A stretch of DNA of 64,000 nucleotides from Fervidobacterium_A thailandense (GCF_041505935.1 NZ_CP140110.1); one strand, 5' to 3'. Counted from the first letter of the stretch, positions 25,724 through 35,342 are shown. Notes: a model not told the origin generated them from the sequence alone. Numbers and translations: made by a program.

Positions 25724-27475
25724 GCTTCGTGTACGTTCTTCCACTTCTTTGAAAGTAATAACACTCGGCGCCTTTTCGTTCAAACTATCCCAAAGTTTCT
25801 TTATCTCCTCACTACTTTCCAAAAAGATTTTCAGCAACTGTGGATCGAAATGTTCGGGACGGGTTCGCTCGTCCCCTTTTGTTATTATCTCCAGCGCTTC
25901 CTCATGGGTTAGTGCTCTCTTGTACGGTCTGCGTGAACGGAGTGCATCGTACACATCAACAAGTGCCACAATTCGGGCTTCGATGGGTATTTCTTCTCCC
26001 TTTAGACCAAACGGATAGCCAGAACCATCGTACTTCTCATGATGATACAGCGCGATTTTTCTTGCGACGTCAAAGTATTCTTTGTCACCCAAGATCATGG
26101 AACCGTATATTGTGTGCTTCTTGATCACCTCAAATTCCTCGGGAGTTAGACCCGCTGGTTTGTTCAAGAGCTCCTTGGGGATGAGAATCTTACCAATATC
26201 GTGTAGCGGTGCAAAGAGTTTAATCTTGTACACAAGCTCTGATGGAAGGCCCAGTTTCTGGGCAAGATATGCTGAAAGTTCACCAACGCGCTCGATATGA
26301 TTTCCGGTTTCCTCATCGTAGTTTTCTGCGATGATCGCCAGTTGTCGCGCAAAGGAGAGGTACGCATCCTCAAGCTTGGCCGATAGTTCCTCTAAAGCCT
26401 TGTACGATTCTTGGAGCTCTTCATTCGATGCCCGTAGTTCTTCCATCGTCGCCGAAAGTTCGCTTCTCAGTTCTTGGTACTGCTTCAGCAATGCTTGAAC
26501 CTCGTCAATTCTCGAATCTGGAAGGATATCATCGGAAAACTCACCTCGTAGAGAAGTCCGCTTCATGGTCTCAACGAGTGCGTTGAAAGGCTTAGAGATT
26601 TCCTCAGAAAACTTTTTTGAAATATACGATGCTATCAGTATCACAAGTAAGGTGAGCAAAACGATGAAAGCAAAACCGATGAAAATAGGATAGAGGATTT
26701 TTTCAAGGTTAAAGGAAACGACGATGAGCAAAGGTGCCAAGACTGTTTTGCGGTTCTCAAGAAAAAGTAAATCTGCGTAAAATACGTAGGGTGTTTGTCG
26801 GACAACCTTCAGGCTTTTCTCCCTCAGAACTTGATTCAGTGTCTCTTTTAACTTAATTTGCTCGATCCTATCCCCCCGCCCTTGGGAGATGGAAAAGACT
26901 TCGCTGAGTTCCACATCGTACAACCTGAGAGATTGAATTCCCAGACCTTCCAAAAGATCCTCAATATCCGAGAAGAGTGTATCAATTTGAAATTGTTCTC
27001 CGCTGGCTTTCATGATATAGAACGCCGAACCAACCTTCACATAAATACTCTCCACGTACCCGTTCTTTGTGAGCTTCTTTTCCACAAAGTAATCTGCCGG
27101 TTCCTTTAGCTTATCCATCACCCAATTGGGAATGCGTAAGGCGGATATTCGCTCCAACGTATAACGGGGCAATTCTTCAAAACCGTAGTCATCAATCGTC
27201 CGTTCGAGGAAACGCTCGAATTGATCGGGCTCCACCGGGAACCTTTTCAAAACTCGGTTCAACATGTGGATGAAAGGGTCTTCTTCTTCTTTTATAAAAA
27301 ACTCGGTCGCGACCTTTTTGAGTTGTGCGACCGAAAGGATAAAGTTTTTTCTCACCTGCTGGATGTAGTGATTGAACATGTAGAAAGAGACAAGCAGGTA
27401 GACTGAAAAGATTGATAAGGCAGTGAGCAAAATAACGAGTCTGAACTTTTGGGCCAAAGTCTCCCTCAGTGTCAT
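25709..27475 (-). CDS. Membrane-bound HD-GYP domain phosphodiesterase
   Basis: The 588-residue protein has an N-terminal membrane helix (about 11-34), an extracytoplasmic sensor region (about 35-255), a second membrane helix (about 256-285), a HAMP-like linker, a coiled coil rich in EEL repeats, and a C-terminal HD-GYP domain. The HD-GYP motifs are complete: EETGNHIERV, HDIGK, IKKHTIYGS and HHEKYDGSGYPFG. HD-GYP enzymes hydrolyse cyclic di-GMP or related dinucleotides. It lies 72 bp after the chemoreceptor gene on the same strand, probably as an operon. Confidence 0.9.
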   Translation of the reverse strand: MTLRETLAQKFRLVILLTALSIFSVYLLVSFYMFNHYIQQVRKNFILSVAQLKKVATEFFIKEEEDPFIHMLNRVLKRFPVEPDQFERFLERTIDDYGFEELPRYTLERISALRIPNWVMDKLKEPADYFVEKKLTKNGYVESIYVKVGSAFYIMKASGEQFQIDTLFSDIEDLLEGLGIQSLRLYDVELSEVFSISQGRGDRIEQIKLKETLNQVLREKSLKVVRQTPYVFYADLLFLENRKTVLAPLLIVVSFNLEKILYPIFIGFAFIVLLTLLVILIASYISKKFSEEISKPFNALVETMKRTSLRGEFSDDILPDSRIDEVQALLKQYQELRSELSATMEELRASNEELQESYKALEELSAKLEDAYLSFARQLAIIAENYDEETGNHIERVGELSAYLAQKLGLPSELVYKIKLFAPLHDIGKILIPKELLNKPAGLTPEEFEVIKKHTIYGSMILGDKEYFDVARKIALYHHEKYDGSGYPFGLKGEEIPIEARIVALVDVYDALRSRRPYKRALTHEEALEIITKGDERTRPEHFDPQLLKIFLESSEEIKKLWDSLNEKAPSVITFKEVEERTRSLLTP

Positions 27476-27547
27476 ACCGCATCACTCGCTTTTGTTGTCG
27501 TGTTTTTATTGAAGCGAAGTCTGCTTTGAACCCTTAATTTTGCCTCC

Positions 27548-28930
27548 TTATACTTTGTACCTTGCAACGATCTCCTTCAGCTTTTGCGCGTTCGCGGCTA
27601 TCGATTGCGAGTTCGCCGTGATTTCCTCAACTGCGCTTGTGACCTCTTCGACATTTTCGTGAACGATCCTCACATTATTCGAGATGGCCTCCACGTTCTT
27701 CGCGTTCTCGGACATGGCTTGAGCAATCTCATCAGCTGCTGCGGTTTGTTCTTCCACCGCTGCGGCGATATCTTGCATCATGTGGTTGATTTTTTCAATC
27801 GCTCCGATTATCTCATCAATCATTGTATCAGCTTTACCAACGAGCTTGTTCCCTTCCTCAACTCTGGAAACGATAGTTTCCGAAACCCTGTTTGCATTCT
27901 CAGCGATGCTACGTATCTCCTGAACAACTCTTCGAACGTTGTCAGAAGCCTTCTTACTCTCTTCAGCAAGTTTTCTGATTTCATCAGCAACAACAGCGAA
28001 TCCTCTACCAGCCTCTCCAGCCCTGGCTGCTTCAATTGCTGCGTTCAACGCAAGTAAGTTGGTTTGCTCCGCGATCGTGTTTATCGTATCAACAAAGCCA
28101 GAGATTTCTTCCGCACCCCTATTAAAGCTTTCAACAACCTTCTCAACATCTTCCGCAGAAGCGGCAATTTCCTTGGTCGTTGCAATTACCTGCTTGAGAA
28201 CGCCTCCGGCGTCTTTTGCGAGCTTCGCACTGTCGTCGGCGAACAGCGCGGCTTGTTGAGCGTTGTGTGCAATGTTCTTGGTTGCACTACTGATTTCCTG
28301 AACACCTGCTGTCGTCTCTTCGATAGCAGCAGAAATACTTTCTATCCTCGAAGTAATCTGGTTCATCTGCTCAACAATGTTCGTCATGTACCTTGCAATG
28401 GAATCGTTTTCTGAGCTGAGCTCGGCTATACTGTTTGCAACTTTAATTGCCTCGTCACGAACTTGCTTTAAATTGTCTCGCAAATATTCGATGGAAGCTT
28501 TGAACTCGTTGAGAAGCGTCCCAAGCTCGTCCTGACTGGCCACTTGCGTTATTTCGATCGTCAAATCGTTCCTTCTCAGCGACTTTGAAGCTTCCAAGAC
28601 TGGCTGTAAGTACCTAAGCCATCGGGACACAAACCAAAATATCGCAACCCCACTACCTACAAGTACTACGATCGGTACAATGTACGATACAGTTGCTATC
28701 CTGTTTTTGAATACCCTGATCTTCTCCTCAAAGTTCGCTTTCTCATTTTCAAATTGGGAAACTATCTCTACTTGGTTGATGGTCCTCACTATCTCGCTGT
28801 AGTTTTCGAGGACACGTTCAAAATCTTGAACGGAACGTTTGAAAACGCTTCCTCCGTACACCGCTACAAGGAAAAGCACCAACATAGGCAACAAACTTAC
28901 CAAGAGAACCTTGACCTTCAGGCTCATCAT
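27548..28930 (-). CDS. Methyl-accepting chemotaxis protein
   Basis: The 460-residue chemoreceptor has a first membrane helix near 7-27, a short outside loop of about 50 residues, a second helix near 79-101, a HAMP-like region and a long cytoplasmic signalling domain. The hairpin tip that binds CheA and CheW is EQTNLLALNAAIEAARAGEA followed by GRGFAVVADEIRKLA. The outer domain is too small for a typical ligand fold. ATG 28930 lies 5 bp after GGGGAGG; an upstream GTG at 28936 abuts that site. A strong promoter lies at 28987-29015. Confidence 0.94.
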   Translation of the reverse strand: MMSLKVKVLLVSLLPMLVLFLVAVYGGSVFKRSVQDFERVLENYSEIVRTINQVEIVSQFENEKANFEEKIRVFKNRIATVSYIVPIVVLVGSGVAIFWFVSRWLRYLQPVLEASKSLRRNDLTIEITQVASQDELGTLLNEFKASIEYLRDNLKQVRDEAIKVANSIAELSSENDSIARYMTNIVEQMNQITSRIESISAAIEETTAGVQEISSATKNIAHNAQQAALFADDSAKLAKDAGGVLKQVIATTKEIAASAEDVEKVVESFNRGAEEISGFVDTINTIAEQTNLLALNAAIEAARAGEAGRGFAVVADEIRKLAEESKKASDNVRRVVQEIRSIAENANRVSETIVSRVEEGNKLVGKADTMIDEIIGAIEKINHMMQDIAAAVEEQTAAADEIAQAMSENAKNVEAISNNVRIVHENVEEVTSAVEEITANSQSIAANAQKLKEIVARYKV

Positions 28931-28986
28931 GGCCACCTCCCCTTGGCAAGTTCATTGATTTTTACTCAAACCCCAAGGCCACACCA

Positions 28987-29015
28987 ATGATACCATATTA
29001 GCACTCATATGTCAA
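28987..29015 (-). promoter_or_regulatory. Promoter of the chemoreceptor operon
   Basis: On the minus strand TTGACA (29015-29010) and TATCAT (28992-28987) are separated by 17 bp, with TGG before the -10 hexamer. Confidence 0.85.
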
Positions 29016-29049
29016 TATTGCTAATAAAAATACGATAAAAATGTGATAC

Positions 29050-29078
29050 AAAAAAACCGGGGGAACTAAGTCCCCCGG
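29050..29078 (-). terminator. Terminator downstream of tRNA-Pro
   Basis: On the minus strand an 8-bp stem CCGGGGGA / TCCCCCGG is followed by seven T residues, 23 bp after the tRNA 3' end. It insulates the tRNA from the chemoreceptor promoter. Confidence 0.9.
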
Positions 29079-29100
29079 TTTGAGAATTTTTCGATTTGAC

Positions 29101-29177
29101 TGGTCTGGGCGGTGGGACTTGAACCCACGACCACCAGATCCCGATTCTGGCGTTCTAGCCATCTGAACTACGCCCAG
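29101..29177 (-). tRNA. tRNA-Pro (anticodon CGG)
   Basis: The cloverleaf is complete: acceptor CTGGGCG pairs with CGCCCAG, the D-arm holds GTTC / GAAC, the anticodon stem CCAGA / TCTGG encloses loop ATCGGGA, and the T-arm has GTGGG TTCAAGT CCCAC. The anticodon CGG reads proline codon CCG. The discriminator A and CCA end are encoded. Confidence 0.96.
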
Positions 29178-29205
29178 ACTCATATCTTCCCCAGATGCAT
29201 ATAGA

Positions 29206-29234
29206 ATTATAGCACAATCTTTTCGCCTTGCAAG
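29206..29234 (-). promoter_or_regulatory. Promoter of tRNA-Pro
   Basis: On the minus strand TTGCAA (29234-29229) and a perfect TATAAT (29211-29206) are separated by 17 bp, placing the start a few tens of bases upstream of the tRNA. Confidence 0.8.
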
Positions 29235-29512
29235 AGGGGAGTTATATCTCCCCCTTGGAATCCTCATCAAGGTGCCATCCTTGCAAGAGGGTATCTTCCC
29301 TTATTCCACATTGAAATAATGAAATCTTTTTTGTGTATGTTTTTAATTAATTGGCGCGATTATTCGAGTTGTTATTTTGTTGCGATTTGAAAGAAAGTGG
29401 CTTGTTGCACGATTGTGTTTGGAACAATAAAACAAAATACAAAAATCGCACACTTTATTTTTTGAAGCTTTTGGTCTTTGTTTCTCATGTTTTAAAAATT
29501 TTCCCTTGATGA
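29235..29512. other. Intergenic region without a recognised gene
   Basis: This AT-rich gap between the tRNA-Pro promoter and the response-regulator promoter holds no plausible coding frame. A 12-bp CTTGCAAGAGGG occurs at 29228 and again about 50 bp downstream, and two GCGATT-like motifs occur later. I see no clear function. Confidence 0.6.
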
Positions 29513-29518
29513 TATAAT
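29513..29518 (+). promoter_or_regulatory. -10 element of the response-regulator HD-GYP gene
   Basis: TATAAT lies about 45 bp upstream of the likely start, in an AT-rich stretch. No good -35 hexamer is visible. Confidence 0.5.
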
Positions 29519-29560
29519 AATTTCAAGCCTGCGACTCCAAAAATGGAGGTTGCTTTGCAG

Positions 29561-30916
29561 ATGGGGAAATTCAGTATAATGGTCGTTGACGACTCGAAAA
29601 CCGTACGCGCGGAAATAAGATCCATATTGAGCAAAGTTCAGTTTGAAGGTGAAAAGCTTGAAATACACGAAGCCGAAGGCTTCGAGGATTTTAAGACAAG
29701 GTACGAGCCGGACAAGTACGCGCTGGTGTTAACGGATTTGGTTATGGAAGAGGAGCAATCCGGGATAAGGGTCGTTAATTACATCCGCCACGAGCTTGGT
29801 GACGCTAAAACGAGAATTGTATTGATGACGGCAAATCCAGAGAAAGTTCCCCTGGAGCTCCTTGAAAATGATTGCGATGTGAATTATTTCCTCGAAAAGA
29901 AGACCCTTTCTGAACTTTCGCTGAAAATCTGCGTAATTGCCATGTTGAAGGCATATAAAAATGTTATTGCTTTTGAAAAGGCTCTTGGAGCTCTCGAAAA
30001 TATCGTAGAAAGCTCCAAAGCTCGGCCGCTGGAGGAGACATTGATTCAAACCTTCTTTCAAATTCGCTCGTTCCTTATACTTAAAAATCCCACGCTCGAG
30101 GTTGGAGGCGTAATTTATCTCGATGGTGTAAAGATATTCCCACCGGAGTTCGTCTCAAGGCAGAAGTCAGGAAATAGTTACAACCATATATTCGAAACGG
30201 ATATTGCTGGAAAAAGAATAAGAATGGAGATCACATCCAGTAAGCGACTATCGGATGTGGATGTGGATTATATAAACTCGCTCCTCTCGAGCCTAAAGAG
30301 AGCGTACTTTTATTCGGAAATGTCCGATATCGAATCTGACTTGGTACTGCGACTTGCGAACTTGATAGAAGTGCGTTCGGAGGAGACGGGAAACCACGTC
30401 AAGAGGGTTGCTGAGATTTCGCACGTACTCGCCATCGAAAGCGGATTCGACCCAACCCAGGCAAATTTACTCCGTCAAGCTTCCGCACTCCACGATATTG
30501 GAAAGGTCGGAATCCCGGATCACATTTTGAACAAGCCGGGGAAACTCGATGAAAGGGAGTTCGCGATAATTAAGGAACACACACTAATAGGTTTCGAGAT
30601 ATTGCGCAACTCAAGGCTAAAAACATTCGAACTTGGAGCACTCGTCGCCCTTCAGCACCACGAAAGATGGGATGGAACGGGATATCCTTATGGCCTATCC
30701 GGAAGCGAGATAGCGCTTGAAGCACGGATTGTTGAAATTGCGGATGTTTTTGAAGCTTTGACACACAATCGCTGTTATCGTCCTGCTTGGCCCGTTGAAA
30801 AGGCTGTCGAGTACATTGTCGAAATGAGTGGCAAGCAATTCGACCCTGCTTTGGTAGAGATTTTTAGAAAGAAATTAAAGGATATAGTGGATATCCTTGA
30901 AACTTTTAAGGATTGA
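29561..30916 (+). CDS. Response regulator with HD-GYP output domain
   Basis: The 451-residue protein begins with a receiver domain (MVVDDSKTVR, phosphoacceptor in LVLTDLVMEE) and continues through a middle region of about 130 residues resembling the DUF3369-type linker. It ends in an HD-GYP domain with EETGNHVKRV, HDIGK, IKEHTLIG and HHERWDGTGYPYG. It probably degrades cyclic di-GMP when phosphorylated; no histidine kinase is adjacent. ATG 29561 lies 11 bp after GGAGG. A TTG at 29555 with 5-bp spacing is an alternative, while ATG 29543 has no ribosome-binding site. Confidence 0.9.
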   Translation: MGKFSIMVVDDSKTVRAEIRSILSKVQFEGEKLEIHEAEGFEDFKTRYEPDKYALVLTDLVMEEEQSGIRVVNYIRHELGDAKTRIVLMTANPEKVPLELLENDCDVNYFLEKKTLSELSLKICVIAMLKAYKNVIAFEKALGALENIVESSKARPLEETLIQTFFQIRSFLILKNPTLEVGGVIYLDGVKIFPPEFVSRQKSGNSYNHIFETDIAGKRIRMEITSSKRLSDVDVDYINSLLSSLKRAYFYSEMSDIESDLVLRLANLIEVRSEETGNHVKRVAEISHVLAIESGFDPTQANLLRQASALHDIGKVGIPDHILNKPGKLDEREFAIIKEHTLIGFEILRNSRLKTFELGALVALQHHERWDGTGYPYGLSGSEIALEARIVEIADVFEALTHNRCYRPAWPVEKAVEYIVEMSGKQFDPALVEIFRKKLKDIVDILETFKD

Positions 30917-31133
30917 GAATATCGGGAGATAGAGAGAGAGTCTGTTCGACGATATAATTAGGATATATTAAAGGGTATACTGCTCGGTCTTCGACAAAAA
31001 TCTCGGTCTTTGAAATTTCCTTTGGTCCTCAAAAATGCTATTTTCCTCAGTTTTGCCAAAACACCACACCCGCTGCTTTCGCAGCTTAACTTCTTCGGTA
31101 TTCCGTTTTCATTCACTCAACCTACTCCACAAC

Positions 31134-31774
31134 TCAGCCAAACGCAAATAGCTCTTCAAACTGATTCACCATGTACTCCACCAGCAGTCTTTGTATCTTC
31201 ACCCAGCCTCCTGGCTCTTGCATTCTCAACTCCCGCTTGATGTTGTGCAGTACAACGAACGCTTTGATGTAGCTGATCACGTTCGATAACTTCTTGAACC
31301 CTCTTCTGACTTGCGTGAACATCGCAAGAAGGCTGTTTCTGGATTCTACCGCTTGATTTACTCTGGAGCTGACGGTTTTGTGGGAAATGTTTAGATACTC
31401 ACAGGCTTGAGCGTATGAGGTTAATCCATCAGATAGCACAAGCTTAGGTTGGCAAGGGAATATTAGCTTGATGGCTTGGAGCGTATCACGGTTGAGAGAA
31501 ACACCGAAGTTGGCAATCAGGTAGTTATCAAGACTGACAGCAAGAAAGACATAGACGGTATCGGTCTTTCCCTTTGAGGCGAGTTTTTCGAACTTTTCAT
31601 CGACGCAAAGGACCTTGAAGTGGATAGGTGAGAACTTGATGGCAGAAGAGAGTGTTTTTATCCAGCGGTAGATGGTAGAAACACTTGAGCAGTAGCCGTT
31701 GAGAGATAAGACGTTTCTGATTTGCCTGAAGGAGAGGTTAGAGAAGAAGAGGATGAAGGCAAGAAGGCAAATGA
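31134..31774 (-). pseudogene. Transposase fragment (C-terminal part, second IS copy)
   Basis: About 213 residues match the C-terminal two thirds of the transposase at 23526-24539, including VDEKFEKLASKG, LSDGLTSYAQAC and the VESRNSLLAMF motif. The frame is cut at its 5' side by the IS256-like insertion. The zinc-ribbon part is displaced to 35101-35216 and largely lost. Confidence 0.9.
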
Positions 31775-31782
31775 AAAGAGGG

Positions 31783-33313
31783 GAGACTGTCCAAGAATTT
31801 TGTGTCCGAAGAAAAGAGAACAAACACCTGAGTAAGTGAGTTATTTTGATTTTTTGTCTTCTTACTTTTCCTTTTGCTAAGTTTTTCCATTTTACTATTC
31901 ATTTGTCAATGACCTTGTCATTAACTTTATTACCCTTCGAAGGGTTTCTTAGTTTTTCTTTTTCGTTTGTTCTTTCTTGTTTTGCTATTGTCTTTTGCTT
32001 TTCATCTGCTTAGTTTGTACATCACATTGTATATTTGTAATACTTCATACGCTTCTCCAGCTATTCTTGGTACTGAGTTCTTCCATTTCGTTTGTTTGAG
32101 ATTTTGTCTTCTTAAGTATATGTTCAGTTCTAATACCTCAATACTGTTGAAGTATCCTCCTTGGGATATCCTAATTTTTTCAACTAAGCTATTCACACTT
32201 TCAACGACATTTGTTGTGTAAAGGTGTTTTCTTACTGGCTTTGGGAAATTCAAGAATGCTGTGTATTGCTCTATTTTCTCAAATAGCGTTTTGATGTAGC
32301 TGGAGTATTTTGGATTATTCACATACTGACTAAATAACCTTTCAAGGTGAACTTTTCCGGTATGAACATCGTCAAAATGTATGAGCTGTTTGACTTGTTC
32401 GTTGAGTTGTGAAGCATCTTGTTTGGGGAGATTCTTTCTGATATTTCTTTGAAGATGAACTAAACATAACTGATGATGAGCTTTTGGATATACCATTTTG
32501 AGTTTGTCATGTAAGCCTGGGAAATCATCACTAACGATGATGCAAGGCTCTTTGAGACCACGATCAAACAAATCTCTAAGTACGACATTCCAATTGAGAG
32601 AACTCTCATTACCAGGGAAAGTATAAACACCGAAGATATCTTTTTGACCTTTTAAATCGATACCGACGATAATATAACAAGCATGTTCACTAACACGAGA
32701 ATCACTTCTAACAAAGCAATGATAAGCATCAATGAAAAGAGCAAGAACTTGTTCAGGTAACTTAACGAGTTTTGAAAAGCATAAGTTCTTCTTTGAGTGA
32801 CTTAACAATGTGGTCTAAATCACTTTGGGAATAAGAAAGTCCAAGAGCTTTAAGAGTATTACGTAAAGAAGAATCAGAATAACCATTGACAAGAAGAGAT
32901 CGGAGTAAGTTAGAATAAGACGCATCGTTTCTGACATACTTATCAGGGATAATTTGAGGACGGAAGTTAGAATTACGATCGCGAGGGACAGAAAGATTAA
33001 GTTTGCCCATGGTGGTATCAAGGAAACGGGAATAAAAGCCATTAGCTTTGTTATCAGGGTCATTAGAAAGAAAGACATCGCGTTCACCACGCATAATGGC
33101 ATTGATAGCGGTTTCCAAGAACAAACGAAGAGGAGAACCAGGTTGTAAATCGATGTTGTATTGCAAAGAAAGTTGTTTAAAAGTATCTTCAACGACCTGG
33201 CGGAATTGTTCATTGGAGATAGAAGCCATACGATACACTCCTTTCTGTTGGGATAAACTATTATACACCTTAGCAAGCTAAAATTTTCCAGACACAAAAT
33301 TTATTGTACTCCC
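31783..33313 (-). mobile_element. IS256-like insertion sequence
   Basis: The 1531-bp element is flanked by an 8-bp duplication AAAGAGGG (31775-31782 and 33314-33321), as usual for IS256. Its ends share an inverted AATTTTGTGTC. It carries a mutator-type transposase gene with a frameshift and lies inside the second copy of the 1.3-kb IS, so it arrived later. Confidence 0.9.
32002..33229 (-). pseudogene. IS256-family transposase, frameshifted
   Basis: The first frame (33229-32762) encodes the N-terminal part with LSVPRDRNSNFRPQIIP and YSNLLRSLLVNGYS. The second frame (from about 32790 to 32002) holds the catalytic core with LFIDAYHCFV, IIVSDDFPGLHD, HHQLCLVHLQRN and the TTNVVESVNS glutamate. 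The two join if one base is removed in the CAAAAC run near 32783. This is either a real inactivating insertion, a sequencing error or, less likely, programmed frameshifting. The start ATG 33229 follows AAGGAGTGTATCGT. Confidence 0.85.
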
Positions 33314-33384
33314 AAAGAGGGTAGGTTGGGGAGAAAGGCAGGGTGTTGGTTTGAGGAAAGGGGTTTTTGAGTAAGTAAACGTAG

Positions 33385-33570
33385 TTGTTAGGTAAAGAAT
33401 TAAACGAAGATTTTATTCAGCTTACCAAGAAAGTGGGAGCTGATTTGTGCGGTGAGAATGGGGAATATCATACGTTTGTTTACGATGGACCGATTTTTTC
33501 TTATCCACTTCCTATTGATGAGATATATCAAATGCATATATCAGAAATTGTTCAAAGGAGTGCTCTATGA
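33385..33570 (+). pseudogene. 3' fragment of a Dph6-like PP-loop ATPase gene
   Basis: The 61-residue frame contains CGENGEYHTFVYDGPIF, the C-terminal signature of the adenine-nucleotide alpha-hydrolase (Dph6-like, MJ0570) family. The N-terminal PP-loop part is absent because the gene begins at the junction with IS sequence. It overlaps the cobQ start by 4 bp, so it once preceded cobQ in an operon. Members of this family often lie among cobalamin genes. Confidence 0.75.
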
Positions 33571-35060
33571 GTAAAGCAATAGTTATCTTAGGTACGATGT
33601 CTTCGGCGGGTAAGAGTCTAATCGTTACAGGTTTGTGCAGGATATTCGCACGTAAAGGTATCAAAGTTGCTCCGTTTAAGGCGCAAAATATGTCAAATAA
33701 CGCAGCTGTGTGTAAAGATGGTGGAGAGATAGGAAGAGCGCAGTATCTCCAAGCTATCGCTTGCAAAATAGAACCTACTGTTGACATGAATCCAATTCTG
33801 CTTAAACCCGAAGGCAATTCGAAATCTCAAATTATCATACGTGGTAAAGTGTGGAATTCTTTGAACGCCAAAGATTATTACAAACGAAAAAGATACCTTT
33901 GGGATGTGGTTGTTGAATCTCTTGAAAAGTTAAAAAATGAATACGAACTCATCATCGTTGAAGGTGCTGGGAGCCCTGTTGAACTCAATTTGAAGCAAAA
34001 CGACATCGTTAATATGGCTATCGCTAAATATTTAGACGCTCCTACTTACATCGTTGGTGATATAGACCGTGGTGGAATATTCGCACAACTTTTGGGTACT
34101 TACTGGCTTTTGGAAGAGGAAGAAAAAAAGTTAGTGAAGGGATTTATCGTTAACAAATTCAGGGGAGATATTAATCTTTTCAAAGATGGTGTGAGTATAA
34201 TCCAAGAAAAAAGTGGAGTACCTGTTATTGGAATAGTGCCTTATATCACTGATTTGATCTTACCTGAAGAAGATGTTGCAACTATCGAAGACTTTGCCAA
34301 AAGTGCTGTCAAAAGTGCTGATAAGAAGATAGATATATGTGTTATCTCTTATCCACACATATCCAACTTCGATGATTTCGATGCTTTTAAGATGCAAAGA
34401 GAAGTCAACTTAAGATTTGTTCGAAGGGTTGAAGAATTTGGCAAACCAGATTTAGTGATATTACCCGGTTCGAAAAACACGATTTCTGATTTAATCTGGA
34501 TCAGAAAAACTGGTTTTGAAGATGTGCTCAAAAGATACGTTCAAAATGGCGGTAAATTAGTTGGTATCTGTGGTGGTTATCAGATGCTTGGCAAAAAGAT
34601 ACACGACCCGCAAAAGATGGAAAGTGATACGGAAACTATCGATGGGCTTGGATTTCTGAATACCGTAACTGTGCTTAGAACTAACAAGACAACACGTCAG
34701 ATAACTGCAAGGATGGTCAAAGACATTGGATCTTTCACAGACGAAAACCTGGAAGGATACGAGATTCACCTTGGACAAACGGAGTTCTTAGATGCTAATC
34801 ACGGTATATTTGAAATCATATATGAAAATCAAACAATTAAAGATGGTGCGTTCAGTGAAGATTTCAAAATATGGGGAACGTACATACATGGTATATTCAA
34901 CAACGATGCTTTCAGAAATAGCTTTTTAAAGACTCTTGGAGTTGAAATTAGTGAGTTATCTTACAAAGAGTCTCTTAACAAAAACATAGATAAATTGGCC
35001 GATGTTATAGAAGAAAACATCGATGTGCAAAAAATAATGGAAGATGCCGGAATTTTCTAA
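33567..35060 (+). CDS. cobQ: Cobyric acid synthase CobQ/CbiP
   Basis: The 497-residue enzyme amidates adenosyl-cobyrinic acid a,c-diamide to cobyric acid. Its N-terminal ATP-binding domain has LGTMSSAGKSLIVTGLCR and FKAQNMSNN. Its C-terminal glutaminase-like domain has the cysteine in GICGGYQMLG and the histidine in YIHGIF. The length is normal and the frame intact. The ATG follows AAGGAG with 6-bp spacing. No other cobalamin gene is in the window, and the gene is enclosed by IS sequence on both sides, indicating capture and relocation from a cobalamin operon. Whether it has a promoter is unclear. Confidence 0.95.
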   Translation: MSKAIVILGTMSSAGKSLIVTGLCRIFARKGIKVAPFKAQNMSNNAAVCKDGGEIGRAQYLQAIACKIEPTVDMNPILLKPEGNSKSQIIIRGKVWNSLNAKDYYKRKRYLWDVVVESLEKLKNEYELIIVEGAGSPVELNLKQNDIVNMAIAKYLDAPTYIVGDIDRGGIFAQLLGTYWLLEEEEKKLVKGFIVNKFRGDINLFKDGVSIIQEKSGVPVIGIVPYITDLILPEEDVATIEDFAKSAVKSADKKIDICVISYPHISNFDDFDAFKMQREVNLRFVRRVEEFGKPDLVILPGSKNTISDLIWIRKTGFEDVLKRYVQNGGKLVGICGGYQMLGKKIHDPQKMESDTETIDGLGFLNTVTVLRTNKTTRQITARMVKDIGSFTDENLEGYEIHLGQTEFLDANHGIFEIIYENQTIKDGAFSEDFKIWGTYIHGIFNNDAFRNSFLKTLGVEISELSYKESLNKNIDKLADVIEENIDVQKIMEDAGIF

Positions 35061-35100
35061 TGAACTACACCAAATAAGATTCAATTGGTAATTCATTATC

Positions 35101-35216
35101 GAGCTTGTTAAGGTTTGGTGAGCGAGAGGTTTTTGGAAAGGAGAAAGTGCGTTTACAATTCGGGCTGATGAAGCTGGGCAGGAAGGTCTTTGGGGAAGGT
35201 TGATTTTTCTTGGCAT
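35101..35216 (-). pseudogene. Transposase fragment (N-terminal part, second IS copy)
   Basis: From the ATG at 35216 the sequence matches the transposase start (MPRKINLPQRPSCP) with internal deletions that remove the first zinc ribbon. Matching IS sequence then ends at 35101, where the captured cobQ segment begins. The upstream AAAGGAGG site is retained. Confidence 0.8.
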
Positions 35217-35342
35217 GGGAATACCTCCTTTCGTGGTGTGGAGGGGGTGTACCTCTTTTTAAGGGATTATACAATAATTAATTCGGTGGGTTTTTCATAA
35301 TTCCGTGGAACAGTCTAAAAGAGACCCAAGGGGGGGTTAAAC

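Larger units (their letters stand above)
30938..35316 (-). mobile_element. Disrupted second copy of the 1.3-kb IS with captured DNA
   Basis: The termini match those of the intact copy at 23326-24627 (GAGTCTGTTC left, GGAACAGTCT right). The interior is interrupted at 31783 by an IS256-like element. Beyond it, IS sequence resumes at 33314-33382 and then stops. Positions 33383-35100 are foreign DNA carrying the tail of a PP-loop gene and a complete cobQ. IS sequence returns at 35101-35316 with a further internal deletion. No flanking target duplication is visible, which fits a history of rearrangement. Confidence 0.85.

Noticed and set aside
29228..29290. Repeated CTTGCAAGAGGG as a regulatory or mobile repeat
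   Set aside because: Only two copies occur, with unrelated flanks, and the first overlaps the -35 element of the tRNA promoter. No further support.
33300..33566. A cobalamin riboswitch upstream of cobQ
   Set aside because: The DNA before cobQ is IS remnant and the coding tail of another gene, and no B12-box-like structure is visible.
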